The notes beneath the pieces are model-generated. The model was given only the letters and a program-made list of their open reading frames with translations. It was not told the DNA's origin and searched no databases. A DNA stretch of 64,000 nucleotides. It comes from Rhizobium etli_C. GTDB lineage: Bacteria; Pseudomonadota; Alphaproteobacteria; Rhizobiales; Rhizobiaceae. Positions 1 to 7,722 of the stretch are shown one piece after another (positions within the stretch are counted from its first letter, which is position 1; the number at the start of each line of letters is the position of its first letter). Location of the stretch: the NCBI RefSeq assembly GCF_014198605.1, contig NZ_JACIHU010000009.1; one strand, given 5' to 3'. The position numbers and the translations under genes are program-made.

Positions 1-19
1 CCTGCGGTCCCGGCCGTCC

Positions 20-51
20 GCACTCCGGCGGATGGCCATCCGCCGGAGTGC
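20..51. repeat. Perfect 32-bp palindrome
   Basis: A 16-base arm (GCACTCCGGCGGATGG) is followed directly by its exact reverse complement. No T-run follows on either strand, so it is not a standard intrinsic terminator. It could be a terminator-like hairpin of a gene left of the window or a dispersed palindromic element. No gene is seen from 1 to 255. Confidence 0.6.
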
Positions 52-203
52 GCACCGATCATCCAACAATCAGCGCAAATTGAACATGCAAGGGGGCTGC
101 GAATGCCGACGGAAGATATAGTCCGACGAACTCCATATGCTGGTTCACGCTCTCATTGAGAGGCGAAGATTTTTCTAAATGATGGCCAGCCCTTCGCCCG
201 GAG

Positions 204-251
204 CCCCCTCATCCGCCCTTCGGGCACCTTCTCCCCGCCGGGGAGAAGGGG
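204..251. repeat. RIME-like intergenic palindromic repeat
   Basis: This stretch has two nested hairpins: a short arm around CCGCCCTTCGGG and a strong arm CTTCTCCCC/GGGGAGAAG. The wording resembles the palindromic intergenic elements that are abundant in Rhizobiales genomes. It lies just past the stop of the DUF423 gene on the minus strand and may also end its transcript. Family assignment is from memory of such elements, not from a search. Confidence 0.6.
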
Positions 252-255
252 AGAT

Positions 256-627
256 CTACGCCCGAACCCGCAAGACCGCACCTGCCGCAACCGCCAGCCA
301 GCCAAGCATCATCGCCCAGCCGCCGGTCGGGGCGGCATAGGGGAAGAGGCCGGAACCGGCAAAACGTAGCGAGACCAGGTCGCCCGCAAAGAGCAGCGTT
401 CCGACGATCATCAGAAAACCGGCCAGCCAAGCGGTTTTGAGCCTTGCGATGCCGAGAGCCAATGCCAGCAGGGCAGGGGCGTGCGCCAGGCACATGGCGG
501 ATGCCGATGCGGCCAGGTTGGCTTGCCCGCCGCCATGGGCGGCAAGGGCGGCAAGCGCGACGCCGGCCACGCCGAACAGGCCGGCAAAGAGGTAGAGCAC
601 CGGTTCCAGACGCGCATTCAGGCTCAT
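256..627 (-). CDS. DUF423 family small membrane protein
   Basis: This 123-residue protein has about four hydrophobic helices and the glycine- and alanine-rich pattern of the DUF423 family (YwdK-like inner-membrane proteins of unknown function). The chosen ATG at 627 begins MSLNARLEP. Its ATG overlaps the TGA of the upstream globin gene (ATGA), so the two are probably co-translated. Upstream extension is possible in frame but would run through the globin coding region with no membrane character. The family is widespread and its biochemical role is unknown, so no function is claimed. Confidence 0.75.
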   Translation of the reverse strand: MSLNARLEPVLYLFAGLFGVAGVALAALAAHGGGQANLAASASAMCLAHAPALLALALGIARLKTAWLAGFLMIVGTLLFAGDLVSLRFAGSGLFPYAAPTGGWAMMLGWLAVAAGAVLRVRA

Positions 628-1019
628 GGCTGTTCCTTGTTCTGCATGTGGTAGGCAAGGCGCTCGACCGGCGCCCAGATGAGATCGCGCAGCGCCTGGC
701 TTGAAATCGTCTCGTCCAGGGCGCGGCGGAAGCAGAGCAGCCATTCGTCGCGCTCGACCGGGCCGATCTCGGCGACGAAATGGCGGCTGCGCAGGCGCGG
801 ATGGCCGCGCTTGTCTGTGTAAAGCGGCGGGCCGCCGAGATAGCCGCTCATGTATTCGTAAAATTTCTCTTCGCTGCCTTGGAGGTTCGGCGGATGCACG
901 GCGCGCACGTTTCTTGCCTCCTCCAGCGTGTCCATCAGCGTGTAGAAGCGATGCGACAGCGCCCGCACGGCCGGATCGCCGCCGATCGCTTCATAGAGAG
1001 TGATGACTTTTTCCGTCAC
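624..1019 (-). CDS. Group 2 truncated hemoglobin
   Basis: The product is about 131 residues, the normal size of a TrHbO-type truncated globin. The N-terminal pattern LYEAIGGDPAVRAL, the HPPNLQGSEEKFYEYMSGYLGG segment region and the PRLRSRHF motif near the proximal histidine are typical of group 2 truncated globins, which bind heme and O2 or NO in the cytoplasm. A GTG at 1019 gives the family-length protein. An ATG at 1091 would add 24 residues and cannot be excluded. It is the first gene of a two-gene unit with the DUF423 protein and diverges from the TetR gene, sharing a 167-base intergenic region with it. Confidence 0.85.
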   Translation of the reverse strand: MTEKVITLYEAIGGDPAVRALSHRFYTLMDTLEEARNVRAVHPPNLQGSEEKFYEYMSGYLGGPPLYTDKRGHPRLRSRHFVAEIGPVERDEWLLCFRRALDETISSQALRDLIWAPVERLAYHMQNKEQP

Positions 1020-1151
1020 GAAACCATTCCCGATATCATTGCCATCCGCCCGACCTTCATGCACCGGGCGGAAAATGATCGCAACTGTCATCAAGCTGCC
1101 GCGGCATTTCGCGCATAATGCCGGCGCCGCAGGGGTTTCAACCGATTCTTC

Positions 1152-1182
1152 TTGACAAAACCGTCCGGACGGTATCTTTGTA
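1152..1182 (+). promoter_or_regulatory. Promoter with TetR-type operator
   Basis: A TTGACA -35 box at 1152-1157 is followed by a perfect 14-bp palindrome, ACCGTCCGGACGGT, at 1160-1173 and a weak -10 region (TATCTT or TTTGTA) around 1173-1182. The palindrome sits in the promoter spacer just before the TetR gene. That is where an autorepressor would bind. The operator role is inferred from position and symmetry. Confidence 0.65.
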
Positions 1183-1186
1183 TCGT

Positions 1187-1750
1187 ATGTCGAACGCTCA
1201 CCACCGCAAGAAACAACCGGCTCTCGTGCGCCAGCAATTGCTGGATGTCGCCGCACGTCTTGCCGCGAGCGAAGGCATGGCCGCGATCACGCTCGATGCG
1301 GTGTCGGCCGCCTCCAGCGTCAGCAAGGGCGGCCTGCTGCATCACTTCGCGACGAAGAATGCGTTGCTCGATGCCCTGTTCGAGAGCCTGCTTGAAACGT
1401 TCGACGCCGATATCGAGGAGTTGATGCGGGGTGATCCGCTGCCGCAGGGCCGTTTCACCCGCGCTTATGTCATGGCGGTATCCGGTCTCAAGGACCGTCC
1501 CGACGATTCCAGGAACTGGACGCAGGTGACGATCGCGCTGCTTGCCGAACCCCGGCTGCGTCTGCGCTGGCGCCAGTGGGTGCAGGCGCGGGCAGAGGAA
1601 TATGTCGGCACGGACTCCTCGCTCGACGCCCAGATCGTGCGGTTTGCCGCCGACGGGCTTTGGTTCGCGGACACGCTGGAAAGCCACGATATCGACGGTG
1701 CCCTGAGGCGGGATCTCATCGGCCGCCTCGTGCAGCTGACCGGCAAGTAA
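1187..1750 (+). CDS. TetR/AcrR family transcriptional repressor
   Basis: This 187-residue protein has an N-terminal TetR helix-turn-helix: residues about 10-60 read as LLDVAARLAASEG, then TLDAVSAASSVSKGGLLHHF, then TKNALLDAL, the classic three-helix pattern. The rest is an all-helical ligand-binding domain. The ATG at 1187 is chosen because it starts just before the conserved domain and lies beyond the palindromic operator; an in-frame start at 1118 would cross the promoter. It precedes an SMR efflux gene by 18 bases, so it very likely represses its own transcription and that of the pump until a cationic drug or related ligand binds. Confidence 0.9.
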   Translation: MSNAHHRKKQPALVRQQLLDVAARLAASEGMAAITLDAVSAASSVSKGGLLHHFATKNALLDALFESLLETFDADIEELMRGDPLPQGRFTRAYVMAVSGLKDRPDDSRNWTQVTIALLAEPRLRLRWRQWVQARAEEYVGTDSSLDAQIVRFAADGLWFADTLESHDIDGALRRDLIGRLVQLTGK

Positions 1751-1768
1751 TCCGAAAGGGAATTCGTC

Positions 1769-2110
1769 ATGAGCCAGGCCGCCGTTTACGGGCTGCTTTT
1801 TGCCGCCATCGTGCTCGAAGTCATCGGCACCACCGCGCTGCAGTTGTCGCAGCAGTTCACCCGCATCGGGCCCACGGCGCTCGTCGTCGGCTGTTATGCT
1901 GCCGCCTTCTATTGCCTGTCGCTGACGCTGAAGAGCATCCCCGTCGGTATCGCCTATGCGATTTGGAGCGCTTTGGGAATCGTGCTGATTTCCTCGGTCG
2001 GGCTGATCTTCTTCAAGCAACGGCTCGACCTGCCGGCAATCCTCGGGCTTGGGCTGATCGTATCCGGCGTCGTCGTCGTCAACCTGTTTTCGAAATCCGT
2101 TTCGCATTGA
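1769..2110 (+). CDS. SMR family multidrug efflux protein (EmrE-like)
   Basis: The 113-residue protein has four transmembrane helices, the standard size for small multidrug resistance transporters. The membrane-embedded glutamate expected in helix 1 is present as E17 in VLEVIGTT, and the helix 3 signature GIAYAIWSALGIVLIS is intact, as is RLDLPAI before helix 4. Members work as antiparallel dimers in the inner membrane and exchange protons for quaternary ammonium or other cationic compounds. The gene is cotranscribed with the adjacent TetR repressor. Similarity is to the EmrE/QacE branch rather than the guanidinium exporter branch, but the substrate is not known. Confidence 0.93.
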   Translation: MSQAAVYGLLFAAIVLEVIGTTALQLSQQFTRIGPTALVVGCYAAAFYCLSLTLKSIPVGIAYAIWSALGIVLISSVGLIFFKQRLDLPAILGLGLIVSGVVVVNLFSKSVSH

Positions 2111-2162
2111 TATTGCAGCGATATTTCCCAAAGCTGTTGTCCTCGCCACGAGAGAAATTTTC

Positions 2163-2250
2163 CCCTTTGTCAAATTCCTGACAAAGGGCTATGTGTTGCT
2201 TGAACGTGGAGGAGAGTGAGGCGCACGCGGCGCTATTTCCAAAGCGCTTT
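2163..2250. promoter_or_regulatory. Candidate regulatory sites upstream of the thuAB-like pair
   Basis: Two symmetric elements lie between the SMR gene and thuA. One is a hairpin CCCTTTGTCA/TGACAAAGGG at 2163-2188. The other is the LacI/GalR-like palindrome AAAGCGCTTT at 2241-2250. The first could terminate the SMR transcript or serve as an operator. The second has the central CG typical of LacI-family sites. Both roles are inferred from position. Confidence 0.4.
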
Positions 2251-2299
2251 GAATCCTGCCTTCCCGCCTTTCGAGACTTCCACTCTACAGGAGCACCGC

Positions 2300-3085
2300 A
2301 TGGCCATACGCACCGTTGTGTGGGGTGAAAACATCCACGAGAATACCAATGAGATCGTTCGCGGCATCTATCCCGAGGGCATGCATACGGCGATCGCCAA
2401 TGCGCTGAATGCCGATCCGGCCATCTCGGCGACGACGGCGACGCTGCAGGAGCCGGAGCATGGGCTGAGCGAGGCCCGGCTTGCCGAAACCGATGTGCTG
2501 ACCTGGTGGGGCCACAAGGATCATGGGGCGGTCTCCGACGTCGTCGTCGAACGCGTCGCCAAGCGCGTCTGGGAGGGCATGGGCCTGTTGGTCCTGCATT
2601 CCGGCCATTTCTCCAAAATCTTCAAGCGGCTGATGGGCACGCCCTGCGCGCTGAAGTGGCGCGAGGCGGGCGAGCGCGAGCGGCTGTGGACGATCAACCC
2701 GCGCCATCCGATCGCCGCCGGCATCGGCGAGCATTTCGAACTCGAGAACGAGGAAATGTACGGCGAGCAGTTCTCGGTGCCGGAGCCGCTGGAAACGGTG
2801 TTCATCTCCTGGTTCCAGGGTGGCGAAGTGTTCCGCTCGGGCCTGACCTGGCGGCGCGGCGCCGGCAACATCTTCTATTTCCGCCCCGGCCACGAGACCT
2901 ATCCGACCTATCACGACGCCACCATCCAGAAGGTGCTGATCAACGGCGTCAAGTGGGCGTACAACCCGCAAGCGGCGTTGACTGCTATTACTGACGCTCC
3001 AAATGTGCCGGTAGAAAAGGCGCTGGAGCCGATCGTCGAACGCGGTCCGAAACTGCACCAGGCCGGCGAAGCCGGTTACCGCTGA
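2300..3085 (+). CDS. thuA: ThuA-like sugar utilization protein
   Basis: This 261-residue protein is full length for the ThuA family, a class I glutamine-amidotransferase-like fold found in trehalose and other sugar utilization loci. Visible family features are the N-terminal TVVWGENIHE, the LTWWGHKDHG segment, VLHSGHFSKIFKRLMGT and the C-terminal FRPGHETYPTYHD. The ATG at 2300 follows an AGGAG ribosome site at 2288-2292. The gene is 9 bases upstream of a Gfo/Idh/MocA oxidoreductase, the same order as thuAB of Sinorhizobium meliloti, which act on oxidised trehalose derivatives. No ABC transporter genes flank it here, so trehalose specificity is inferred by analogy. Confidence 0.82.
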   Translation: MAIRTVVWGENIHENTNEIVRGIYPEGMHTAIANALNADPAISATTATLQEPEHGLSEARLAETDVLTWWGHKDHGAVSDVVVERVAKRVWEGMGLLVLHSGHFSKIFKRLMGTPCALKWREAGERERLWTINPRHPIAAGIGEHFELENEEMYGEQFSVPEPLETVFISWFQGGEVFRSGLTWRRGAGNIFYFRPGHETYPTYHDATIQKVLINGVKWAYNPQAALTAITDAPNVPVEKALEPIVERGPKLHQAGEAGYR

Positions 3086-3094
3086 GGAGCATTC

Positions 3095-4138
3095 ATGCGA
3101 CTACTCGTTCTTGGCACGGGCGTGATGGCGAAAAGCCAGCTCACCCACTTCAGCAAAATCGACGGCGTAACGGTGGTCGGCGCCGTCGACACCGATCCCG
3201 ACCGGCTTTCCGCCTTCGCCGACAAGTTCGGCATCGAAAAGCGGTTTCTGTCGCTGGATGAGGCGATCGCCTGGGGTGAATTCGATGCGGCGACGAACAT
3301 TACGCCCGACCGCATCCATCACCCGACGACGCTGGCGCTGATCGCAGCCGGCAAACATGTGCTCTGCGAGAAGCCGCTGGCGGAAAACTATCCGAAGGCG
3401 CTGGAGATGACGGAAGCGGCCGAAAAGGCCGGCATCATCAACATGGTCAACCTCACCTATCGCAATGTCGCGCCGCTGCAGCGCGCCCGCGAGATGGTGC
3501 TCGCCGGCGAGCTCGGCACGATCAAACATGTCGAGGCATCCTATCTGCAGAGCTGGCTCGTCTCGCGCGCCTGGGGCGACTGGCGCACGGAATCGACCTG
3601 GCTGTGGCGGCTGTCCACCGGCCATGGCTCGAACGGCGTGCTCGGCGATGTCGGCATCCACATCCTCGATTTCGCCGCCTATGGCGCGGCGACCGACATC
3701 GATCATGTCTTTGCGCGGCTGAAGACCTTCAACAAGGCGCCGGGCGGCCAGATCGGCGAATATATGCTCGACGCCAATGACAGCTTCACCATGTCGGTCG
3801 ATTTCGCCAACGGCGCGCTCGGCGTCATCCATGCCAGCCGCTGGGCGACGGGCCATCTTAATGAACTGAAGCTGCGCATCTACGGCGAGAAGGGCAGCCT
3901 CGAGGTCATTCATCGCCCCGGCGGTTCCGAATTGCGCGGCTGCCTCGGCGAGGATGCCGAGACCGCCACCTGGAGGGAGATCGAGGTGACGCCGGTGCCG
4001 ACCAACTACCAGCGCTTCGCTGAGGCGGTAGCAAGCCGCATCCAGCCGGATCCCAATTTCCGCCACGCCGCCAACCTGCAGAAGGTTCTCGACCTCGCCA
4101 TGGTCACCGAGCGCGAGCGGCGCGAGCTGAAGGTCTGA
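3095..4138 (+). CDS. thuB: Gfo/Idh/MocA family oxidoreductase (ThuB-like)
   Basis: The 347-residue protein has an N-terminal Rossmann fold (LLVLGTGVMAKSQL) and the CEKPLAENYPKAL motif near residue 90, whose EKP is the hallmark of the Gfo/Idh/MocA NAD(P)-dependent sugar dehydrogenases. The GDVGIHILDFAAYGA motif supplies the usual catalytic histidine of the C-terminal domain. The start ATG follows GAGGAGC. Being only 9 bases after thuA, it is translated from the same message, and the pair probably converts an oxidised sugar. The enzyme class is firm; the exact substrate is not. Confidence 0.82.
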   Translation: MRLLVLGTGVMAKSQLTHFSKIDGVTVVGAVDTDPDRLSAFADKFGIEKRFLSLDEAIAWGEFDAATNITPDRIHHPTTLALIAAGKHVLCEKPLAENYPKALEMTEAAEKAGIINMVNLTYRNVAPLQRAREMVLAGELGTIKHVEASYLQSWLVSRAWGDWRTESTWLWRLSTGHGSNGVLGDVGIHILDFAAYGAATDIDHVFARLKTFNKAPGGQIGEYMLDANDSFTMSVDFANGALGVIHASRWATGHLNELKLRIYGEKGSLEVIHRPGGSELRGCLGEDAETATWREIEVTPVPTNYQRFAEAVASRIQPDPNFRHAANLQKVLDLAMVTERERRELKV

Positions 4139-4150
4139 TCCCATATTGAT

Positions 4151-4180
4151 GGAAAGCCGTCGCCCCTGCGGCGGCTTTCC
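4151..4180 (+). terminator. Hairpin after thuB
   Basis: The arms GGAAAGCCGTCGC and GCGGCGGCTTTCC pair with one mismatch around a CCCT loop, 12 bases after the thuB stop. No clear T-run follows, so it is a terminator-like or mRNA-stabilising hairpin. Confidence 0.5.
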
Positions 4181-4230
4181 CAAGCGTCGTGCCGCTTTCA
4201 GTCCGTGATATTTTCGCGTTATGCTTCCAT

Positions 4231-5766
4231 ATGGGCAGCTCGACGCTTTCCTTTGGTCCGTTCCTTTACGATCCCGTGACAGCAAGCCTGTGGCGGGAGG
4301 GTAGGGCCGTTGCGACAGGGGCCCGGCCGGCGGCCTTGCTTGGGCTGCTGCTGGAGGCCGAGGGGCGCGTCGTCACCAAGGCGGATCTGATGGATCGCGC
4401 CTGGCCGGGGCTTGCCGTGGAGGAAGGCAACCTCACCGTTCAAATTGCCGCGCTCAGGAAGCTTCTTGGTGCAAGGCCCAATGGCACCGACTGGATCGTC
4501 ACCGTTCCGAGAGTGGGGTATCGCCTGCCGCGCCAGGAGGATGCCGGGGCGGCAACGGTGGCGCCGCAGCCGCCGAGCGTGGCGGTTCTTCCCTTCGTCA
4601 ATTTCGGCGGCGACGCCGATCAGGATTATTTTGCGGATGGCGTGGTGACGGAGATCATCACGGCGCTGGCACGGTTCCGTTCCTTTTCGGTCGTCTCGCG
4701 CAACTCCGCCTTCGTCTACAAGGGTCGCACAGTTGATATGCGGGAGGTCGCAGCCGAGCTTGGGGTACGCTACCTCCTTGAGGGCAGCATCCGGCGGGAG
4801 AACGCGATGGTGCGCATCAACGTGCAACTGGTCGACGGGGCAACGGCGGCAAATCTCTGGGCCGATCATTTCGAAGGCGGCATAGGCAGCATGTTCGCCT
4901 TCCAGGACCACATCACCGAGCAGGTCGCTTCGATCGTCGAGCCGGCGATCGAGATCGCCGAGATCCAGAGATCGCGGCGCGACCGGCCGAACAGTCCCGC
5001 TGTCTACGACCTCTATCTGCGGGCGCTTGCCGGGATCATCGACGAGTCGATCGCTGGCAACGCCGCCGCCTATGGCCTATTGCGCGAGGCGCTCGCCATC
5101 GAACCGGAAAACGCAATGCTTCTGGCGCACGCCGCATGGGCGCTCGAACATCGCATCACCATGGGTTGGCCGAGGCTCGGAGAGGACGACGTGGCGGAAT
5201 GCATCGGTCTCGCGCGCCGCGGCCTCCAGCATTCAGCCGGAAATCCCCGCGTGATGGCCCATTGCGGCATGGCCTTGCTGCAGACGGGCAAGGATTATGA
5301 AGGTGGGGTCGCCGTGTTGGAGGCGGCAGCGGCCGCCAATCCCAACGATCTGCTCGTCGCTGCCTGCTCCGGCATCGCGGCTCTACACTGCGGCGATATC
5401 GATCATGCGCTCGAACGCCTGCATCGCGCCGTAAGGCTTGGGCCGCGAGATCCGGATGCGCGTTTCTCGCTGACGGGGATTGCGATGGCGGAGATCTTCC
5501 GCGGCAATTACGAGGCGGCGATTTCATTCGCGTCGCGCTCGCTGGCGCTCAACGCGCATTTCGACCCGACCTACTGGATGCTGATCGCGGCCCATGCGCA
5601 TCTCGGCAATATGGGGCAGGCGCAGCAGTTCCTGCATGCGCTGGAAGCGATCGCACCCGATGTGACGCTGGAAGGCATCGCGGCCGGTCAGCCGGCCAAG
5701 GATCCCAGGCGCTTTGCGCCGGTTCTGGAGGGGCTGGCGCGCGCCGGGATGAGGGCGCGCGCATAG
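4231..5766 (+). CDS. Winged-helix regulator with TolB-like and TPR domains
   Basis: This 511-residue protein has three parts. Residues 1-100 are an OmpR/PhoB-type winged helix, seen in the LTVQIAALRKLLG and VPRVGYRLP motifs. Residues about 112-220 match the TolB-like domain found in rhizobial adenylate-cyclase-like proteins (PSVAVLPFVNFGGD, YFADGVVTEIITALAR, YLLEGSIRR). Residues 255-500 are helical TPR-like repeats. No cyclase catalytic domain is present. The ATG at 4231 is chosen because it lies just before the winged helix, whereas an earlier in-frame codon at 4189 adds 14 residues of no family character. It is probably a cytoplasmic DNA-binding sensor; target genes and signal are unknown. 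A protein of similar architecture lies at 61760. Confidence 0.8.
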   Translation: MGSSTLSFGPFLYDPVTASLWREGRAVATGARPAALLGLLLEAEGRVVTKADLMDRAWPGLAVEEGNLTVQIAALRKLLGARPNGTDWIVTVPRVGYRLPRQEDAGAATVAPQPPSVAVLPFVNFGGDADQDYFADGVVTEIITALARFRSFSVVSRNSAFVYKGRTVDMREVAAELGVRYLLEGSIRRENAMVRINVQLVDGATAANLWADHFEGGIGSMFAFQDHITEQVASIVEPAIEIAEIQRSRRDRPNSPAVYDLYLRALAGIIDESIAGNAAAYGLLREALAIEPENAMLLAHAAWALEHRITMGWPRLGEDDVAECIGLARRGLQHSAGNPRVMAHCGMALLQTGKDYEGGVAVLEAAAAANPNDLLVAACSGIAALHCGDIDHALERLHRAVRLGPRDPDARFSLTGIAMAEIFRGNYEAAISFASRSLALNAHFDPTYWMLIAAHAHLGNMGQAQQFLHALEAIAPDVTLEGIAAGQPAKDPRRFAPVLEGLARAGMRARA

Positions 5767-6007
5767 GTTTTTGTAAGTTTTGCAGCTTTTTAAGCGGCCT
5801 TAAGGACCCAATCCGCCGTTTGAGCGAGGCTCATCCCATCGACGAGATGGAGGATCGGCGATGCTTTCAACCATCCAGATTCTATCGCTCAAACAGGGCA
5901 AGCTCTATGGCGACCGCATACCACCCGATGCGTTGCCGCAAGGGTTCACGATACCGCGATTTCTTGTCGTCCTGTTCGCGCCGGCCGGCCGTTGGCGCAG
6001 GCGGATG
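5767..6007. other. Non-coding stretch before the DUF1236 gene terminator
   Basis: Between the TPR regulator and the convergent glycine-zipper gene I see no gene that can be supported. Two short overlapping reading frames here have no ribosome site or recognisable product. A terminator for the minus-strand gene occupies its right end. Confidence 0.5.
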
Positions 6008-6033
6008 AAAAAGGGCCCCGCCGAGGCGGGGCC
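6008..6033 (-). terminator. Intrinsic terminator of the DUF1236 gene
   Basis: The stem GGCCCCGCC (6014-6022) pairs with GGCGGGGCC (6025-6033). On the minus strand it is followed by a T-run, the complement of A6008-A6012. It lies about 50 bases after the stop of the minus-strand gene at 6082. Confidence 0.85.
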
Positions 6034-6081
6034 TGAGGTAGCCGAGCCGCAACGGGCGGTCTCGAGCGTTTGATTATCTTA

Positions 6082-6477
6082 TTATTCAATCACCTGCACG
6101 ACGCGATGCGTGCGGGGTTCGACGATCACACGGCGATCGTTGATAACCGTATAGGCATATTTCGGGTTGTCGGGCACCGGGGTCACGACGACATCGGCCG
6201 GAAGCGGCTTGCCGACGACGATCGGCTGTTCGACCACCACGCGAGAGGTCGGGGCGGGCTGCTGCTCGACATAGGTGACGACCTCGCGCGGCGGCGGATC
6301 GACCACGGCACCGGCGACACCACCGGCTATGCCGCCAACGGCGGCACCTACGGGGCCACCGACAATCGCGCCGGTGATGGCGCCTCCGGCAGCACCGGTG
6401 ACGGCTCCGTCAGCCAGAGCATTGGTGGCAACAGACGACAGCGCAAGGGCGCTGGAGACAAGTAGAATCTTGTACAT
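6082..6477 (-). CDS. Secreted glycine-zipper protein with DUF1236 domain
   Basis: This 131-residue protein begins MYKILLVSSALALSS and has a signal peptide ending near ALA at about residue 22. A glycine-zipper region follows (repeated GAxxGxxxG between residues 25 and 60), which usually inserts in or associates with membranes. The C-terminus has the DUF1236 pattern YAYTVINDRRVIVEPRTHRVVQVIE-like ending common in Rhizobiales. The ATG at 6477 is preceded by AAGGAGAAG. The gene stands alone, with its own terminator. Function is unknown; an envelope location is inferred. Confidence 0.85.
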   Translation of the reverse strand: MYKILLVSSALALSSVATNALADGAVTGAAGGAITGAIVGGPVGAAVGGIAGGVAGAVVDPPPREVVTYVEQQPAPTSRVVVEQPIVVGKPLPADVVVTPVPDNPKYAYTVINDRRVIVEPRTHRVVQVIE

Positions 6478-6608
6478 TTTGCTTCTCCTTTGCTGGGGTT
6501 GCGTCTCGTTAACGACGCCATCTGTTCGATGTTCCCGCTGCAAAGAGTCACGCTTTGGAAGGCTGATTCACATTCTGTGAGGCTGCTGAAGCATTGGCCG
6601 GACGTTGA

Positions 6609-7721
6609 TTATTCCAGCCGCCGGCGAAAGAGCCAGGCGGCGGCGCTGAGCGTGACGCTGGCGATCAGCGCCAGTGGGATCGTCTGGTTTATCACCTCGC
6701 TCAAGGGGATGTCCTTGAGGAAAACGCCTTTGACGATCACCAGGAAATAGCGCAGCGGATTGATGAAGGTTATTGGCTGCAGCCAGCCCGGCATGTTCTC
6801 GATCGGCGTCGCGAATCCGGAAAGCAGCATGGCCGGGACCATGAACAGGAAGGCGCCGAGGATCGCCTGCTGCTGCGTCATCGACAGCGCCGAGATGAAG
6901 AGGCCGAGGCCGGCGACCGAGCCGAGGTAGAAGATGGCGCTGCCGTAAAGCAGGAAGAGCGAGCCGCGCAGCGGCACCTCGAAGAGGAAGACGGCGGCCA
7001 GGATATAGACGGTGATGTGGAACAGGCCGATCATCATCGGCGGGATCAGCTTGCCGATCAGGATCTCGTGCAGGCGCAGCGGCGAGACCATCAGCTGATC
7101 GAAGGTGCCGAGCTCGCGCTCGCGGGCGATCGACAAGGCGGTGACGATCAGGCCGATCAAAAGCGCGATGCTGGCGATCAGGTTCGGCACCATGAACCAC
7201 TGATAGGTGAGGTTGGGGTTGAACCAGTTGCGGGGCATGGTCGAAACCATCTCGGGGCTGGCGCGCCTGCCTGCCGGCGTCTCGGCGGCAAGGGCGGCGC
7301 TGATCTGCGAGAGGTAGCCGGCGACGATCTGCGAGGCATTGGAACGGCGGCCGTCGAGGATCACCTGCAGATCGGCCGGCGCTTTCGCCTCGATGTTGCG
7401 GGAGAAATCCGGGCCGATTTCGATCGCTGCGATCACCGCCTGGTTGTCGATTGCCACCTGAACTTCGGCCTGATTGGCGGCGATCTCGATAGTGCGAAAG
7501 GTCGGCGAGCCATCGATGCGCTCGATCAGTTCCTGGCCCCAGTGGCCGCTGTCGCGGTTCAAGATCATGACGTCGACATTGCGCACTTCGAGCGTGGCGG
7601 CATAGGAAAAGACCAGAAGCTGGACGATCGGCGGGCCGATCAGGATGGCGCGGCCCTTGGGGTCGCGCAGCACGGCGAGCAGTTCCTTGACGATGAGGGC
7701 GTAAAGCCTTGTCCATCCCAT
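6609..7721 (-). CDS. ybhR: ABC-2 type transporter permease (YbhR-like)
   Basis: The 370-residue protein has the ABC-2 permease plan: one N-terminal membrane helix after LLAVLRDPKGRAILIGPP, a large periplasmic loop (about residues 45-175), then five membrane helices ending near residue 365. The ARERELGTFDQLMVSPLR motif before helix 3 is characteristic. It is the last gene of the run cecR-ybhG-ybhF-ybhS-ybhR, starting 1 base after the ybhS stop. With YbhS it should form the membrane channel driven by YbhF. In E. coli the system affects sensitivity to some antibiotics and may export cations or drugs; the substrate here is unknown. Confidence 0.88.
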   Translation of the reverse strand: MGWTRLYALIVKELLAVLRDPKGRAILIGPPIVQLLVFSYAATLEVRNVDVMILNRDSGHWGQELIERIDGSPTFRTIEIAANQAEVQVAIDNQAVIAAIEIGPDFSRNIEAKAPADLQVILDGRRSNASQIVAGYLSQISAALAAETPAGRRASPEMVSTMPRNWFNPNLTYQWFMVPNLIASIALLIGLIVTALSIARERELGTFDQLMVSPLRLHEILIGKLIPPMMIGLFHITVYILAAVFLFEVPLRGSLFLLYGSAIFYLGSVAGLGLFISALSMTQQQAILGAFLFMVPAMLLSGFATPIENMPGWLQPITFINPLRYFLVIVKGVFLKDIPLSEVINQTIPLALIASVTLSAAAWLFRRRLE

Positions 7722-7722
7722 C

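Noticed and set aside
1091..2173. Long minus-strand open frame opposite the TetR/SMR genes
   Set aside because: It is an antisense shadow of clear TetR and SMR coding sequence and has no recognisable domain.
3101..4285. Long minus-strand frame opposite the ThuB-like gene
   Set aside because: The plus-strand gene has full family motifs; the opposite frame is a by-product of GC-rich codon use.
5820..6073. Two overlapping short frames after the TPR regulator
   Set aside because: No ribosome site, no family character, and the second overlaps the terminator of the minus-strand gene.
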